Part shown: positions 8,034 to 17,361 of the stretch, piece after piece
Position numbering within the stretch: the first letter of the stretch is position 1
Layout of the letters: every line of letters starts with the position of its first letter
NCBI GenBank assembly: GCA_023252155.1
Contig: JAHEXJ010000011.1
Coordinates: forward strand, 1 to 39,974
Source of the DNA: Actinomycetes bacterium
GTDB lineage: Bacteria; Actinomycetota; Actinomycetes; Nanopelagicales; Nanopelagicaceae
Reading direction: 5' to 3'
Length of the DNA stretch: 39,974 nt
Program-made: the position numbers and the translations under genes
The notes under the pieces: generated by a model
Told to the model about the DNA's origin: nothing
Databases searched by the model: none
Seen by the model: only the letters and a program-made list of their open reading frames with translations

Positions 8034-8964
8034 GAGGTTGGTCAATCTCACTATCGCTCTGTTGGCCACCAAGCGATTCCTAACTAAATCTGAAATATTT
8101 CGAACGATCGACGGGTATGAAGGAACCACCGAATCTAAAGAGAGAATGTTCGAGCGAGATAAGGACGACCTTCGCCGAATTGGTATTAGCATCGAAGTGC
8201 AAGGCGTTGATCCAGGATTTGAAGACGAACCGGGATATCGAATTCATCCAGAAAGATATTCGCTTAATCTTGGTGAACTCAACGGCACGGAGGTGGCTCT
8301 GCTTTCCTTGGCTGCTGAGGCTTGGCGTGGAGCCGCACTTGGTGTGGCGGCTCAATCGGCACTCGTTAAATTGCGCTCCCTGGGCATTGACTCCGACTTC
8401 GACGCCATTCCAAATCTTTCGCCAAGACTCAATGTGCAATCTCCCAATTTCTATCCATTGACTCGAGCCATTGCCGATCACATAGCCGTTGACTTCACTT
8501 ATCTTTCAAGCGAACTCAACGAAGAGTTAAGACACGTTCATCCTTATGGACTTGGTAGCCGGCATGGTCATTGGTACTTGGTGGCTTACGACACGGACCG
8601 CGCGGATATTCGAACTTTTCGATTGGACCGAATAGTCAATCAAGTCGAACTCGTTTCTAAGGTGAATTTCTTTAAATCCGATCCGAATTTCAAGGTTCTC
8701 GAATATTTGGATTCGACATTATTCGAAAATCAAGCAGTGGCACGAGTTTCCATCCGCCTTGGACGAGGCCATGGCTTACGTCGAAATGCCACAGTACTTT
8801 CAACAGACGATGAATACGATCTTTGCGAGGTGTCTTACTCCAACCCATCGCACTTTACCGATTACATTCTGTGGCACGCGGATGACGTTATCGTTCACGG
8901 CCCTGAAGAAGTTCGCACCGAGGTAATCAAACGCCTTCAAACGCTGGTAGATGCTCATGAGTAG
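8014..8964 (+). CDS. pafB: WYL-domain transcriptional regulator PafB
   Basis: PafB pairs with PafC as an activator of the LexA/RecA-independent DNA-damage response in mycobacteria. This 316-residue protein starts with a winged helix (NERLVNLTIALLATKRFLTKSEI, shown here only in part: NERLVNLTIALLA) and has a central WYL domain with HWYLVAYD and the conserved TFRLDRI. A WCX-like C-terminal part follows. It starts inside trmI with a 20-base overlap and ends inside pafC, so the three are surely one operon. The name reflects its usual place after pafA; the Pup ligase gene itself is not here. Confidence 0.9.
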   Translation: MASRKNERLVNLTIALLATKRFLTKSEIFRTIDGYEGTTESKERMFERDKDDLRRIGISIEVQGVDPGFEDEPGYRIHPERYSLNLGELNGTEVALLSLAAEAWRGAALGVAAQSALVKLRSLGIDSDFDAIPNLSPRLNVQSPNFYPLTRAIADHIAVDFTYLSSELNEELRHVHPYGLGSRHGHWYLVAYDTDRADIRTFRLDRIVNQVELVSKVNFFKSDPNFKVLEYLDSTLFENQAVARVSIRLGRGHGLRRNATVLSTDDEYDLCEVSYSNPSHFTDYILWHADDVIVHGPEEVRTEVIKRLQTLVDAHE

Positions 8965-9895
8965 CACCAACCAGAATTCGGGTCTGGAGAAGATTGAGCG
9001 CCTGCTTGATTTGGTTCCTTATGTGGCAACACACCAGGGGATTGCTCTTGAGGAGTTAGCTAAAGAATTCTCAATTTCGACGTCGCAGCTCACCGAAGAT
9101 CTGACCACTTTGTGGATGTGTGGCCTTCCGGGCTACACCCCGCTTGAGTTGATGGATCTCTCCTTCGACACTGGTTTTGTGAGTATCTCCAATGCTGAAA
9201 CGCTGGCACGACCGCGCATTCTTGATCGTGACGAGGTTCTCGCGCTCATTCTCGGATTGGAGACGCTGCAGGAGGATGCCAGTCGCAATCACGGGGACCA
9301 GATTGAAACCATTGCCAAGCTCGTGGCCAAGTTGATTGGCTTCATCGACTCGAACGTGGAGCGCACCGTACAGGTCGGATCTTCTGCCTTATCCAACGAA
9401 CGAGGAATCCTTCAGAAGGCGATCGCTAAGGGTGGTGCCGCAGAAATCACCTACCACTCCATTTCCCGCGACGAGGTGTCCAAGCGAGTTATCCATCCAA
9501 TCGAGTTCATCTTCGCAAATGGACACGAATATGTGTCGGCGTTTTGTGACCTAACCCAAAGTTATCGAACATTTCGAATTGATCGCATAATGCAAGTTGC
9601 TAGCGTCGATGCTGCGGATTCTATTGTGCCAATGTCGGGTTCAACTTCAAGTGACGAAAAGATCGCAATCACCCTCAAGGTTCATTCGCGATATCGAGAT
9701 GTAGTCGAACGGTTCAACCTGGATGGTGGACTTCCAATTACTCCAGAGTTGGTGGAAGTTGAGAGTTTTAGCGCAGACTGGGCCACACGAGAGATCATGG
9801 GCTTCGGCGGCCAGGTCGGGCTAGTTTCCCCCCTAGAGCTTCGCGCCTCCCTTCGAGATCGAGCACTTCGAGCCCTTAAAGGCTATCAAGCCTGA
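8951..9895 (+). CDS. pafC: WYL-domain transcriptional regulator PafC
   Basis: This 314-residue protein is the second subunit of PafBC. It has an N-terminal winged helix (LVPYVATHQGIALEELAKEF, about 21-40), a WYL-like domain in which the WYL triad is replaced (HEYVSAFC), the conserved YRTFRIDRIM, and a C-terminal extension ending LRDRALRAL. A degenerate WYL motif is usual for PafC. ATG 8951 or ATG 8957 could start it; both overlap the end of pafB. About 100 bases without a gene follow before tatA. Confidence 0.9.
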   Translation: MLMSSTNQNSGLEKIERLLDLVPYVATHQGIALEELAKEFSISTSQLTEDLTTLWMCGLPGYTPLELMDLSFDTGFVSISNAETLARPRILDRDEVLALILGLETLQEDASRNHGDQIETIAKLVAKLIGFIDSNVERTVQVGSSALSNERGILQKAIAKGGAAEITYHSISRDEVSKRVIHPIEFIFANGHEYVSAFCDLTQSYRTFRIDRIMQVASVDAADSIVPMSGSTSSDEKIAITLKVHSRYRDVVERFNLDGGLPITPELVEVESFSADWATREIMGFGGQVGLVSPLELRASLRDRALRALKGYQA

Positions 9896-9972
9896 TTTTG
9901 ACGCTTGAACGATGGCGGTTCGCGCGTAGGGATGAGGTAACGTTGCCTCCTACTGATTCGGTCTGACAGATC

Positions 9973-9978
9973 TATTCT
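9973..9978 (+). promoter_or_regulatory. Possible -10 box for the tatA-tatC run
   Basis: TATTCT in the 100-base gap between pafC and tatA would give a start point near 9985 and a leader of about 11 bases holding the GGGAG ribosome binding site. There is no convincing -35, so this is tentative. Confidence 0.3.
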
Positions 9979-9995
9979 GACATGGGAGACGAAGG

Positions 9996-10199
9996 ATGCC
10001 TTTTCTAAGAGAACCCACACACCTGCTGTTGGTTTTGCTCGTTCTCATTCTGCTTTTCGGAGCAAAGCGCCTACCGGACTCTGCCCGCTCATTGGCAAAA
10101 TCTTTGAAGATCTTTAAGACCGAGATGAAGGACATCAACAGCGACGAAAAGAAGGCCGAAGAGAAGAAGGCTGACGAAGAGGACGGCACAAAGAAGTAA
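9996..10199 (+). CDS. tatA: Sec-independent protein translocase subunit TatA
   Basis: TatA forms the conduit of the twin-arginine translocase in the cytoplasmic membrane. The 67-residue protein has one short membrane helix (HLLLVLLVLILLFG, about 9-22), the FGAKRLPDSARSLAKSL hinge and amphipathic helix, and a highly charged Lys/Glu tail. GGGAG seven bases before ATG 9996 is the ribosome binding site. It sits six bases upstream of tatC, the normal actinobacterial order pafC-tatA-tatC. Confidence 0.95.
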   Translation: MPFLREPTHLLLVLLVLILLFGAKRLPDSARSLAKSLKIFKTEMKDINSDEKKAEEKKADEEDGTKK

Positions 10200-10204
10200 G
10201 TCTT

Positions 10205-10987
10205 ATGGCGGCCACGGCAGGCGGTCGAATGCCGCTACTTGAACATTTACGAGAATTAAGGCGACGTGTAGTTCGCTCTTCAATCATCATCTTGCTCGCC
10301 TCTGGCATTGGTTGGTATTTCTACAACCAGATAATCACCACACTTGCTCGACCTGTATGCGATCTGAATAAGGCTCAAGCAACACAGTCGACTCATTGCG
10401 GTTCGTTGTATATCAACGGAGTCCTGGGTCCGCTAAACCTTCAAATCAAAGTCGCCCTCCTTACCGGCTTGATAATTTCAGCCCCTCTCTGGCTCTATCA
10501 GATCTGGGCCTTTGTATCACCTGGCCTTCATCGCAAAGAGAAGCGGTACTCAATCCTCTTTTTGGCATGTGCCACGCCTTTCTTCGCTGTTGGCGCCACC
10601 CTGGGCTACCTCATTTTGCCCTTAGCCATCAAGGTTCTCTTTGGGTTCACTCCGCATTCCTTGAGCAATCTGATTCGATTCGACGACTATCTAGACTTCG
10701 TTCTCCGGGTGATATTGCTCTTTGGATTGGCTTTCGAACTACCTGTGTTCCTCGTCGCTCTTAACCTCATTGGATTTCTTTCCGGCAAGGCAATCTTGAG
10801 ACCTTGGCGAATCTGGGTATTCGGCATCACGCTATTCGTGGCTGGCTTTACACCAACGGGCGACCCCCTCACAATGTCTCTGCTTGCCCTTCCACTGTGC
10901 GGTTTCTACTTCGCCGCTGGAGGCATTGCACTCTTGGTTGATCGACGACGGGCTAAACGAGCCGCTATTGAGGAGGCGAATTCCTGA
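10205..10987 (+). CDS. tatC: Sec-independent protein translocase subunit TatC
   Basis: TatC is the twin-arginine signal receptor, an integral membrane protein. The 260-residue sequence has the N-terminal signature MPLLEHLRELRRRV (about 9-22) and hydrophobic stretches fitting six membrane helices. SAPLWLYQIWAFVSPGL and FGLAFELPVFLVAL are the conserved TatC blocks, including the Glu of the FELP motif. The C-terminus is basic (DRRRAKRA). The stop overlaps the next start by one base (TGATG), with GGAGG upstream. Confidence 0.96.
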   Translation: MAATAGGRMPLLEHLRELRRRVVRSSIIILLASGIGWYFYNQIITTLARPVCDLNKAQATQSTHCGSLYINGVLGPLNLQIKVALLTGLIISAPLWLYQIWAFVSPGLHRKEKRYSILFLACATPFFAVGATLGYLILPLAIKVLFGFTPHSLSNLIRFDDYLDFVLRVILLFGLAFELPVFLVALNLIGFLSGKAILRPWRIWVFGITLFVAGFTPTGDPLTMSLLALPLCGFYFAAGGIALLVDRRRAKRAAIEEANS

Positions 10988-11856
10988 TGTGGGGAATCGT
11001 CATCAACCCCATTTCTGGACGTGGCAAAGGAGCCGAATACGGAAAACGGGCCATGCATTTTTTCGATACTCATGGGGTCGAGTATCGAATGATCACAGGC
11101 GCATCCTCAGATCTCACTTCGAAAAATCTTACAAATTTCCTATCTAAGGAAGAGCGTTGTCAGGGAATTGTCGCGGTAGGCGGGGACGGGCTGATACACC
11201 TCGTGCTTCAACAAGTTGCCAATACAAATATTCCTCTGGCAGTAATACCCGCAGGGACCGGAAATGATTTCTGTCGAAGCCTGGGTTGGCCATTGGAGAA
11301 TATTGAAGACATTCTTCATGCAGCGATTGAGAAAACGCCAACACGCGTCGATTTAGGTATCGTGGACGGGGAGTGGTTCGGCGCAATTTTGTCAACGGGA
11401 TTTGATTCCATGGTGAACGAGCGGGCCAATACGATGAAGTGGCCGAAAGGGCCCGCAAAATACAACGCAGCTATTGCGCTGGAACTCCTCGGATTCAAAC
11501 CAAGAAATTACGAGATCGACATTGATGGGCAGAAATTCTCAACGAAAGCGATGCTTATCGCCATCGGCAACGGGCAGTCCTACGGTGGAGGCATGCGTGT
11601 GTGTCCTGATGCCAGACTCGATGACGATTTACTTGACGTCATGGTGCTTAGCCCAATTTCAAAAGCAGAATTTCTCAGAGTCTTTCCAAAAGTCTACGCC
11701 GGAACGCATATCGAGCACCCGGCTGTCAGAGTTCTTCGCGGGAAGAAGGTGCGAATTCGTTCCGAAGCAATCGCCTATGCAGATGGGGAGCGGGTGGGTG
11801 CCCTTCCAGTCGAGGCTGAATCAGTACCCTCAGCATTGTTAACCTGGCGGTCATGA
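10987..11856 (+). CDS. Diacylglycerol kinase family lipid kinase
   Basis: This 289-residue protein has the DAGK catalytic fold: an N-terminal NPISGRGKG nucleotide loop, AVGGDGLIHLVLQ (the GGDG motif, with Leu where many relatives have Thr) and IPAGTGNDFCRSLGW. C-terminal blocks include ARLDDDLLDVMV and YADGERVG. It probably phosphorylates diacylglycerol or a related lipid such as sphingosine-like or polyprenol substrates. Start ATG overlaps the tatC stop by one base and the stop overlaps helY by four bases, so translational coupling is likely. The same tatC-dagK-helY order is known in other actinobacteria. Confidence 0.9.
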   Translation: MWGIVINPISGRGKGAEYGKRAMHFFDTHGVEYRMITGASSDLTSKNLTNFLSKEERCQGIVAVGGDGLIHLVLQQVANTNIPLAVIPAGTGNDFCRSLGWPLENIEDILHAAIEKTPTRVDLGIVDGEWFGAILSTGFDSMVNERANTMKWPKGPAKYNAAIALELLGFKPRNYEIDIDGQKFSTKAMLIAIGNGQSYGGGMRVCPDARLDDDLLDVMVLSPISKAEFLRVFPKVYAGTHIEHPAVRVLRGKKVRIRSEAIAYADGERVGALPVEAESVPSALLTWRS

Positions 11857-14234
11857 CGACACCTGCGCAACGCTACGCGGAGTCTTCTAAACGAGGAGCC
11901 TCCTCGCTGACCGCAGAATTCGAGGCCTCATTCGATTTCCCTTTCGATCCCTTTCAGATTCAAGCATGCCGAGCAGTGGAAGCCGGTAAGGGCGTTCTAG
12001 TTGCAGCACCGACTGGTGCTGGCAAGACCGTCATAGGCGAATTCGCGGCATACATGGCCATCGGGCGCGGAAAGAAGTGCTTCTACACAACTCCGATCAA
12101 AGCTCTTTCAAATCAGAAATATCAAGAGTTTGTAGCGCGCTTTGGCTCCCATCGGGTCGGCCTCTTAACCGGGGATACGAGCATAAATGGCGAGGCAGAA
12201 ATTCTCGTTATGACTACCGAAGTTCTACGCAACATGTTGTACGCAGGGTCAAGCACATTAAATACTTTGGGCTTTGTCGTCATGGATGAAGTTCACTATC
12301 TTGCCGATAAGTTCCGCGGTGCAGTGTGGGAAGAAGTTCTGATTCATCTGATGGAGAGCGTGCAGGTTATTTCGCTTTCGGCGACCGTATCCAACGCCGA
12401 AGAATTTGGTGAGTGGTTGCAAACGATTCGGGGAGACACCGAAATCGTTGTCACAGAAGTTCGTCCTGTACCTCTCTACCAACATGTATTAATTGATAAT
12501 GGTTTGATCGACCTCTTCGTCGAAAACGGAAGAGTCAATCCCGAAATACTCCGAAGGGAGCGCGAGGCTCTCAGGCGCGTTCGCACCCCGAGAGATAGAG
12601 GGAGTCGGAAGGATTGGGCCGACGGCGGCCACCGTCTTTCTCGTGCAGAAATTGTAGAAAAACTGCAGCGCGAAGGAATGCTTCCGGCAATCACTTTCAT
12701 TTTCTCAAGATTGGGCTGTGATTCAGCGGTTAGGCAGTGCTTGGCGTCAGGTATCAAGTTGACGACCACTGAGGAGCGCGCGGAAATCCGCGATGTTGCA
12801 CTCAAGTACACCGAAAATATCGCCCAAGAGGACTTGGAGACGTTGGGGTTTAGTGAATGGCTTGCGGGGCTTGAGCGTGGAATTGCTGCTCACCATGCCG
12901 GACTTCTTCCAAGCTTTAAAAGCGCAGTCGAAGATTTATTTCAGAAAGGGTTGCTGAAGGCGATCTTCGCCACCGAAACCCTTGCCCTCGGAATCAACAT
13001 GCCAGCGCGCACGGTTGTGTTGGAAAAGTTGGTTAAGTGGAATGGCGAGGCGCACGTTCCCGTGACTCCAGGTGAATACACGCAATTAACCGGCAGAGCA
13101 GGTCGACGGGGCATCGATATCGAAGGAAACGCAGTTGTTCAATGGTCGCCAACGGTGGATTCGGCGACAGCCGCGGGACTGGCATCTACGCGCACATATC
13201 CGCTCCGGTCTTCGTTCACGCCGACCTACAACATGGCGATCAACTTGATTTCCCGTTTTGGCCGACAGCGTGCGCGCGGATCGCTCGAGTCCTCGTTTGC
13301 GCAATTTCAAGCCGACCGAGCCGTGGTCGGTTTGACGAGGCAAATTCATAAAAACGAAATAGCAATCGCGGACTTTGTCGAGAGCGCTCAGTGCCATTTA
13401 GGTAATTTCGAAGAATATGCGTCTATCCGCCGCGAGATCAAAGCGACCGAGACTTTGCTTTCCCACCGACAAGCCAAGAGAGGCTTTGACCCAAGACAGA
13501 GAGCGCACATGGAGGCCGAACTCGTTGGGTTACGAAAAGGATTGCGTTCACATCCCTGTCACAGCTGCGGCGATCGCGAAAGTCATGCGCGCCTTGCTGA
13601 ACGTGGAGACCGTTTAACTCGCGAGAACATCGGACTGTTGTCGCGAGTGGAGAACAGAACTCACGTCATCGCTCGCACCTTCGACCACATATGCGATGTA
13701 TTGACTGAATTGGGTTACATACAGGACGAAAAGACGCTTCCTCAAGGTCAGATTCTGGCGAAGATCTATACGGAATCTGACTTGCTGCTAACGGAGGCAA
13801 TCCGCGCGGACCTTTTCGACCATCTTTCATCATCAGAATTATTAAGCGTCGTTTCTAGCGTCATCTTTCAAGGCAGGTCTTCGCAGAACATGGCTCCCAG
13901 GATTCCTACGGGAAATGTCCAAAGCGCCCTATCTGCGATCATTCACCTGTGGGCCAAACTGGAAGTCATCGAGAAAGCACACTCATTGACAACCCAACGC
14001 GAGCCGGACTTTGGATTCTGCTGGATCTCTTTTCGCTGGGCCAATGGCCATTCATTGCAGAGTGTTCTCAAGGATTCAGACCTATCAGTGGGCGACTTCG
14101 TCCGCTCGGTCAAACAATTGATTGATCTTTTGCAGCAGATTTCCGTTGCAAGTGAAAAGCTAAGACCAAAGTGTTTAGAGGCCATGAAAAAACTTGATAG
14201 GGGAGTAGTCGCTTACTTCGCGGGTGAGGCATGA
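11853..14234 (+). CDS. helY: DEAD/DEAH box RNA helicase HelY (Ski2/Mtr4-like)
   Basis: This 793-residue superfamily 2 helicase has Walker A GAGKT at 55-59, DEVH at 145-148, motif III SLSATVSNAEEF, and motifs V-VI in FATETLALGINMPARTVV and QLTGRAGRRGID. A cysteine pair (PCHSCGD) and a DSHCT-like C-terminal region follow, as in Ski2/Mtr4 relatives. It is about 100 residues shorter than M. tuberculosis HelY as I remember it. The probable role is RNA processing or decay; the substrate is not known. Both ends overlap their neighbours by four bases (ATGA). Confidence 0.93.
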   Translation: MTTPAQRYAESSKRGASSLTAEFEASFDFPFDPFQIQACRAVEAGKGVLVAAPTGAGKTVIGEFAAYMAIGRGKKCFYTTPIKALSNQKYQEFVARFGSHRVGLLTGDTSINGEAEILVMTTEVLRNMLYAGSSTLNTLGFVVMDEVHYLADKFRGAVWEEVLIHLMESVQVISLSATVSNAEEFGEWLQTIRGDTEIVVTEVRPVPLYQHVLIDNGLIDLFVENGRVNPEILRREREALRRVRTPRDRGSRKDWADGGHRLSRAEIVEKLQREGMLPAITFIFSRLGCDSAVRQCLASGIKLTTTEERAEIRDVALKYTENIAQEDLETLGFSEWLAGLERGIAAHHAGLLPSFKSAVEDLFQKGLLKAIFATETLALGINMPARTVVLEKLVKWNGEAHVPVTPGEYTQLTGRAGRRGIDIEGNAVVQWSPTVDSATAAGLASTRTYPLRSSFTPTYNMAINLISRFGRQRARGSLESSFAQFQADRAVVGLTRQIHKNEIAIADFVESAQCHLGNFEEYASIRREIKATETLLSHRQAKRGFDPRQRAHMEAELVGLRKGLRSHPCHSCGDRESHARLAERGDRLTRENIGLLSRVENRTHVIARTFDHICDVLTELGYIQDEKTLPQGQILAKIYTESDLLLTEAIRADLFDHLSSSELLSVVSSVIFQGRSSQNMAPRIPTGNVQSALSAIIHLWAKLEVIEKAHSLTTQREPDFGFCWISFRWANGHSLQSVLKDSDLSVGDFVRSVKQLIDLLQQISVASEKLRPKCLEAMKKLDRGVVAYFAGEA

Positions 14235-15136
14235 CATTAATGCTCTTAGATAGTGCCTCGCTCTGGTATCGGGCGTATTACGGAATGCCTGACACATTAG
14301 TTGCCCCTGATGGCACGCCGGTCAATGCCATTCGCGGGTACCTCGATATGACCGCTCGACTTTTGACGATGTACCGACCAAATCGTTTGGTCGCCTGCAT
14401 CGAGGGGGACTGGCGTCCTAGTTGGAGGGTCGCACTCTTTCCCGATTACAAGGCCAATAGAGTTGAAGAAGGTACTGAGGACGAAGAAGTCGAACCCGAC
14501 ACACTGACTCCCCAGATACCGATCCTGTTGGACATTGTGGATGCATTCGGAATCACTGTGATCGGGATTGATGATTATGAAGCCGATGACGTTATGGCTT
14601 CCTACGCAGTTCAGCATGAAGGTCCAGTGCGAATCGTGACGGGAGATAGAGACCTTTTTCAAATGGTCGATGATGATCGAAACGTTGGAGTTGTCTATTT
14701 AGCAAAGGGTTTGTCTCAACACGAACTTGTCGACAGTAAATGGGTGGCGCAGCGATACGGGATTCCTGGAGACAGGTATGCCTTGTTCGCGATGTTCCGC
14801 GGAGATCCGTCTGATGGGCTGCCAGGAGTAAAGGGAATTGGCGTAAAAGGTGCAGCGCATATAGCAAATCATTTTCAAAATGTAGATGAAGTTATAGCAG
14901 CCGCCGAGAATAAGCACTCGGCTTTAACTCCCGCTTTGACGAAGAGAATTCTTGAGGGCCGTGACTATCTAGCGATTGCGCCCACGTTGGTGCAGTGTGC
15001 ACAGGATATTTCCTTGCCCAATGTCTCACTTGCCCTGCCCAAACGCCCAAAGGATATGAAACTCATCCGCGAATTCCAAGAGAAGTACGCACTGGGGGCG
15101 AGCGTAGATCGACTGATTTCAGCACTGCAGTGGTAA
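14231..15136 (+). CDS. 5'-3' exonuclease (polymerase I N-domain type)
   Basis: A stand-alone 5'-3' exonuclease/flap endonuclease of 301 residues, homologous to the N-terminal domain of DNA polymerase I. Metal-binding acidic residues are seen in MLLDSASLWYRAYYG (Asp7-type), DYEADDVMAS, TGDRDLFQMV and GDPSDGLPGVKGIGVKGA, the last also forming the helix-hairpin-helix. It probably acts in Okazaki-fragment or repair flap removal. The start ATGA overlaps the helY stop; lnt begins at GTG 15130 inside its last codons. The same helY-exonuclease pairing occurs in M. tuberculosis (Rv2092c-Rv2090). Confidence 0.93.
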   Translation: MTLMLLDSASLWYRAYYGMPDTLVAPDGTPVNAIRGYLDMTARLLTMYRPNRLVACIEGDWRPSWRVALFPDYKANRVEEGTEDEEVEPDTLTPQIPILLDIVDAFGITVIGIDDYEADDVMASYAVQHEGPVRIVTGDRDLFQMVDDDRNVGVVYLAKGLSQHELVDSKWVAQRYGIPGDRYALFAMFRGDPSDGLPGVKGIGVKGAAHIANHFQNVDEVIAAAENKHSALTPALTKRILEGRDYLAIAPTLVQCAQDISLPNVSLALPKRPKDMKLIREFQEKYALGASVDRLISALQW

Positions 15137-16572
15137 TAATACTTTCACTTATTTCGGGATTTCTTGCCTATGCCTCCTTTGCCCCTATTGGTATCTGGTG
15201 GTGCGCTCCGCTTTCACTGGCGATACTCATACATCTACTCGATGATGGGAAATTGCATCGCCGGCTTATTGCTACAGCCATTTTTGGCGCTGCATTCTTC
15301 GGACCATTGCTCGCGTGGAGCAATACATATGTGGGCGACGTACCCTGGTTTTTCCTGACCACCCTTCAGATTGTCATAACTTTGCCCCTGGCACTAATTC
15401 CCATGTCACGGACTAGGAATCTCATTTTTTTCCCTTCATTGTGGGTTGCTCTTGAATTTGCCCGCGGACATTTTCCATTTAACGGATTTGGGTGGGGGAG
15501 ACTCGCTTTTGGACAGGCAGATTCGCCTTACTCACAACTTGCGCGTTTTGGCGGGGCGCCACTAATTTCATTCTTTGTCGCACTCGTGGCAATTGGTCTC
15601 TATTTAGTTTTTCAACGACGGATAGCAGTGGCGCTTACGGTTCTCACAAGTCTTGCAGTGTTATCGCTCTTGGCCGCAGGCACTCGACCTGCACTGCCAC
15701 CGAGGAATTTCTCCGTCCTTGCCGTACAAGGGGGAGTGCCGTCGTTAGGTTTGGATTTTAATTCGAGAGCTACGGCGGTCTTTGAGAATCATCTGAAGGC
15801 AACTTCTGACTACCTAGACGGACATGCATTTAGGCCAGATGCCGTTCTTTGGCCGGAAAATTCAATTGACGTAGATCCGTTTAAGGATTCGATTGTCCGT
15901 GGACAACTGCAGGCCCTTTCTGACAAATTCCATCTTCCCTTCATAGTTGGTGCTGTCCTGCAGGACGGATCGCATTTTCAAAATGCTTCCATATTGTGGG
16001 AGCCCAATATTGGTCCGACCTCCATCTACATAAAGCGGCATCTAACCCCATTTGGCGAATACATTCCGTTGCGAAGATTGGCGCAAATTGTCTCGCCGTA
16101 TGCAAAGAACGTTGTTGACTTCGTGCCGGGGAAGAAGATAGTTACTCACCGCATTGGAAGAGCAACATTTGCTCCCATTATTTGCTTTGAACTCTTAGAT
16201 GACGCCTCTGGTCGAGTCATGGCCAATAGAAGCAATGTCTTTGTTGTGCAGACGAATAGCGCGACGTTTGGCCGCTCTGCGGAGAGTAATCAACAGCTAG
16301 GTATTACGCGTATACGAGCAATTGAACATCAGAGGTATCTAGTCAGCGTCTCGACATCAGGGATAAGCGCTCTGGTTGACCCACGGGGGAGAGTCACCGA
16401 TCGAACGGCGCTAGATCGATCCGCCGTCATAGCCACCACGATAGGTTTGAGTAATGCTCAGACGATCTCAGATAGGTACGGCTCTCCAATTGAGGCTATT
16501 TTGATCCTTTTCCCGCCCTTTTTAGGCATAGTAGAGGCACTGAGAAGACCACGTAGGAGATGGAATCAATGA
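15130..16572 (+). CDS. lnt: Apolipoprotein N-acyltransferase
   Basis: Lnt adds the third acyl chain to the N-terminal cysteine of lipoproteins in the cytoplasmic membrane. The 480-residue protein has several N-terminal membrane helices (first: ILSLISGFLAYASFAPIG) and a periplasmic nitrilase-like domain. The catalytic triad is Glu243 (WPENS), Lys302 (YIKRHLTPFGEY) and Cys352 (PIICFE). A C-terminal helix (ILILFPPFLGIVEAL) ends it. Start GTG 15130 was chosen because it places the first helix at the N-terminus and overlaps the exonuclease stop by seven bases; an upstream frame extends further but has no membrane-protein character. In M. tuberculosis Lnt and Ppm1 form one polypeptide; here they are separate but overlap. 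Confidence 0.93.
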   Translation: MVIILSLISGFLAYASFAPIGIWWCAPLSLAILIHLLDDGKLHRRLIATAIFGAAFFGPLLAWSNTYVGDVPWFFLTTLQIVITLPLALIPMSRTRNLIFFPSLWVALEFARGHFPFNGFGWGRLAFGQADSPYSQLARFGGAPLISFFVALVAIGLYLVFQRRIAVALTVLTSLAVLSLLAAGTRPALPPRNFSVLAVQGGVPSLGLDFNSRATAVFENHLKATSDYLDGHAFRPDAVLWPENSIDVDPFKDSIVRGQLQALSDKFHLPFIVGAVLQDGSHFQNASILWEPNIGPTSIYIKRHLTPFGEYIPLRRLAQIVSPYAKNVVDFVPGKKIVTHRIGRATFAPIICFELLDDASGRVMANRSNVFVVQTNSATFGRSAESNQQLGITRIRAIEHQRYLVSVSTSGISALVDPRGRVTDRTALDRSAVIATTIGLSNAQTISDRYGSPIEAILILFPPFLGIVEALRRPRRRWNQ

Positions 16573-17309
16573 CCTTTAAGCCTCTGGTGATGATTCCTAC
16601 ATACAACGAATTAGAGTCGATCGGACTGCTCATCAGAAGTGTTTTGGCGCTGCCAAGCGAGCTTGAAATCCTTGTTATTGATGACCATTCACCGGATGGC
16701 ACTTCTGCCTCCGTAAAAGCGATTGCCTCCCCCCGGGTGCATGTCCTCGATCGAGATTCTAAGAGTGGACTCGGCCCCGCCTACCGGGCAGGCATTGAAT
16801 GGGCCACGAGCCACCCTCAGTTCACCCACTACGTGACCATGGATGGAGATGGCTCCCACAGGCCCGAGGATCTACTCTCGATGCTCGCTCGTGCGGCCAA
16901 CGCTGACGTAGTCATGAGCTCGCGCTGGACCGTTGGCGGGGCCATTGTGAATTGGCCGAAATATCGACAATTCATCTCTCAGGTGGGCACTTCATACGCT
17001 CGATTAGCCTTGAAATTACCATTTACCGACCTCACGGGTGGGTTTAGGGTTTACTCAGCCAGGATCATTGATCAACTTCGAATGGATGCGATTTCCTCCA
17101 ACGGTTACTGCTTTCAAATTGAAATGATTCTTGCAACCCATGCTGCTGGCGCAACCTTTGCCGAAGTCCCGATCACATTTATCGAGCGCGAACTTGGCAG
17201 GTCAAAAATGAGTCGAAGAATCGTCCTTGAAGCATTGGGCAAAGTGAGCCTCTGGGGTTGGCAGACCAGGCTTAGTCGTAACGCCGATAAGTTGCATTAT
17301 GTTAAGTAA
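16569..17309 (+). CDS. ppm1: Polyprenol monophosphomannose synthase
   Basis: This GT2 glycosyltransferase of 246 residues makes polyprenyl-phosphate-mannose from GDP-mannose, the mannose donor for lipoglycans and protein O-mannosylation. It has IPTYNELESIG, DDHSPDGTSASVK (about 33-45), TMDGDGSHRPEDL with the DXD metal site, LTGGFRVY and the QIEM segment. There is no C-terminal membrane domain, as in soluble Ppm1 and DPM1. ATG 16569 is preferred over 16560: it overlaps the lnt stop as ATGA and has AGGAG nine bases upstream. This is the last gene of the plus-strand run that begins at trmI or tatA. Confidence 0.9.
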   Translation: MTFKPLVMIPTYNELESIGLLIRSVLALPSELEILVIDDHSPDGTSASVKAIASPRVHVLDRDSKSGLGPAYRAGIEWATSHPQFTHYVTMDGDGSHRPEDLLSMLARAANADVVMSSRWTVGGAIVNWPKYRQFISQVGTSYARLALKLPFTDLTGGFRVYSARIIDQLRMDAISSNGYCFQIEMILATHAAGATFAEVPITFIERELGRSKMSRRIVLEALGKVSLWGWQTRLSRNADKLHYVK

Positions 17310-17361
17310 ATAGTAATTTCACTCCCCGTAGTCAATTCATTAGTTATCCGGGCTTGTAGAT

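Noticed and set aside
14995-15129. N-terminal extension of Lnt
   Set aside because: It overlaps conserved codons of the exonuclease; the residues are polar and unlike an Lnt N-terminus.
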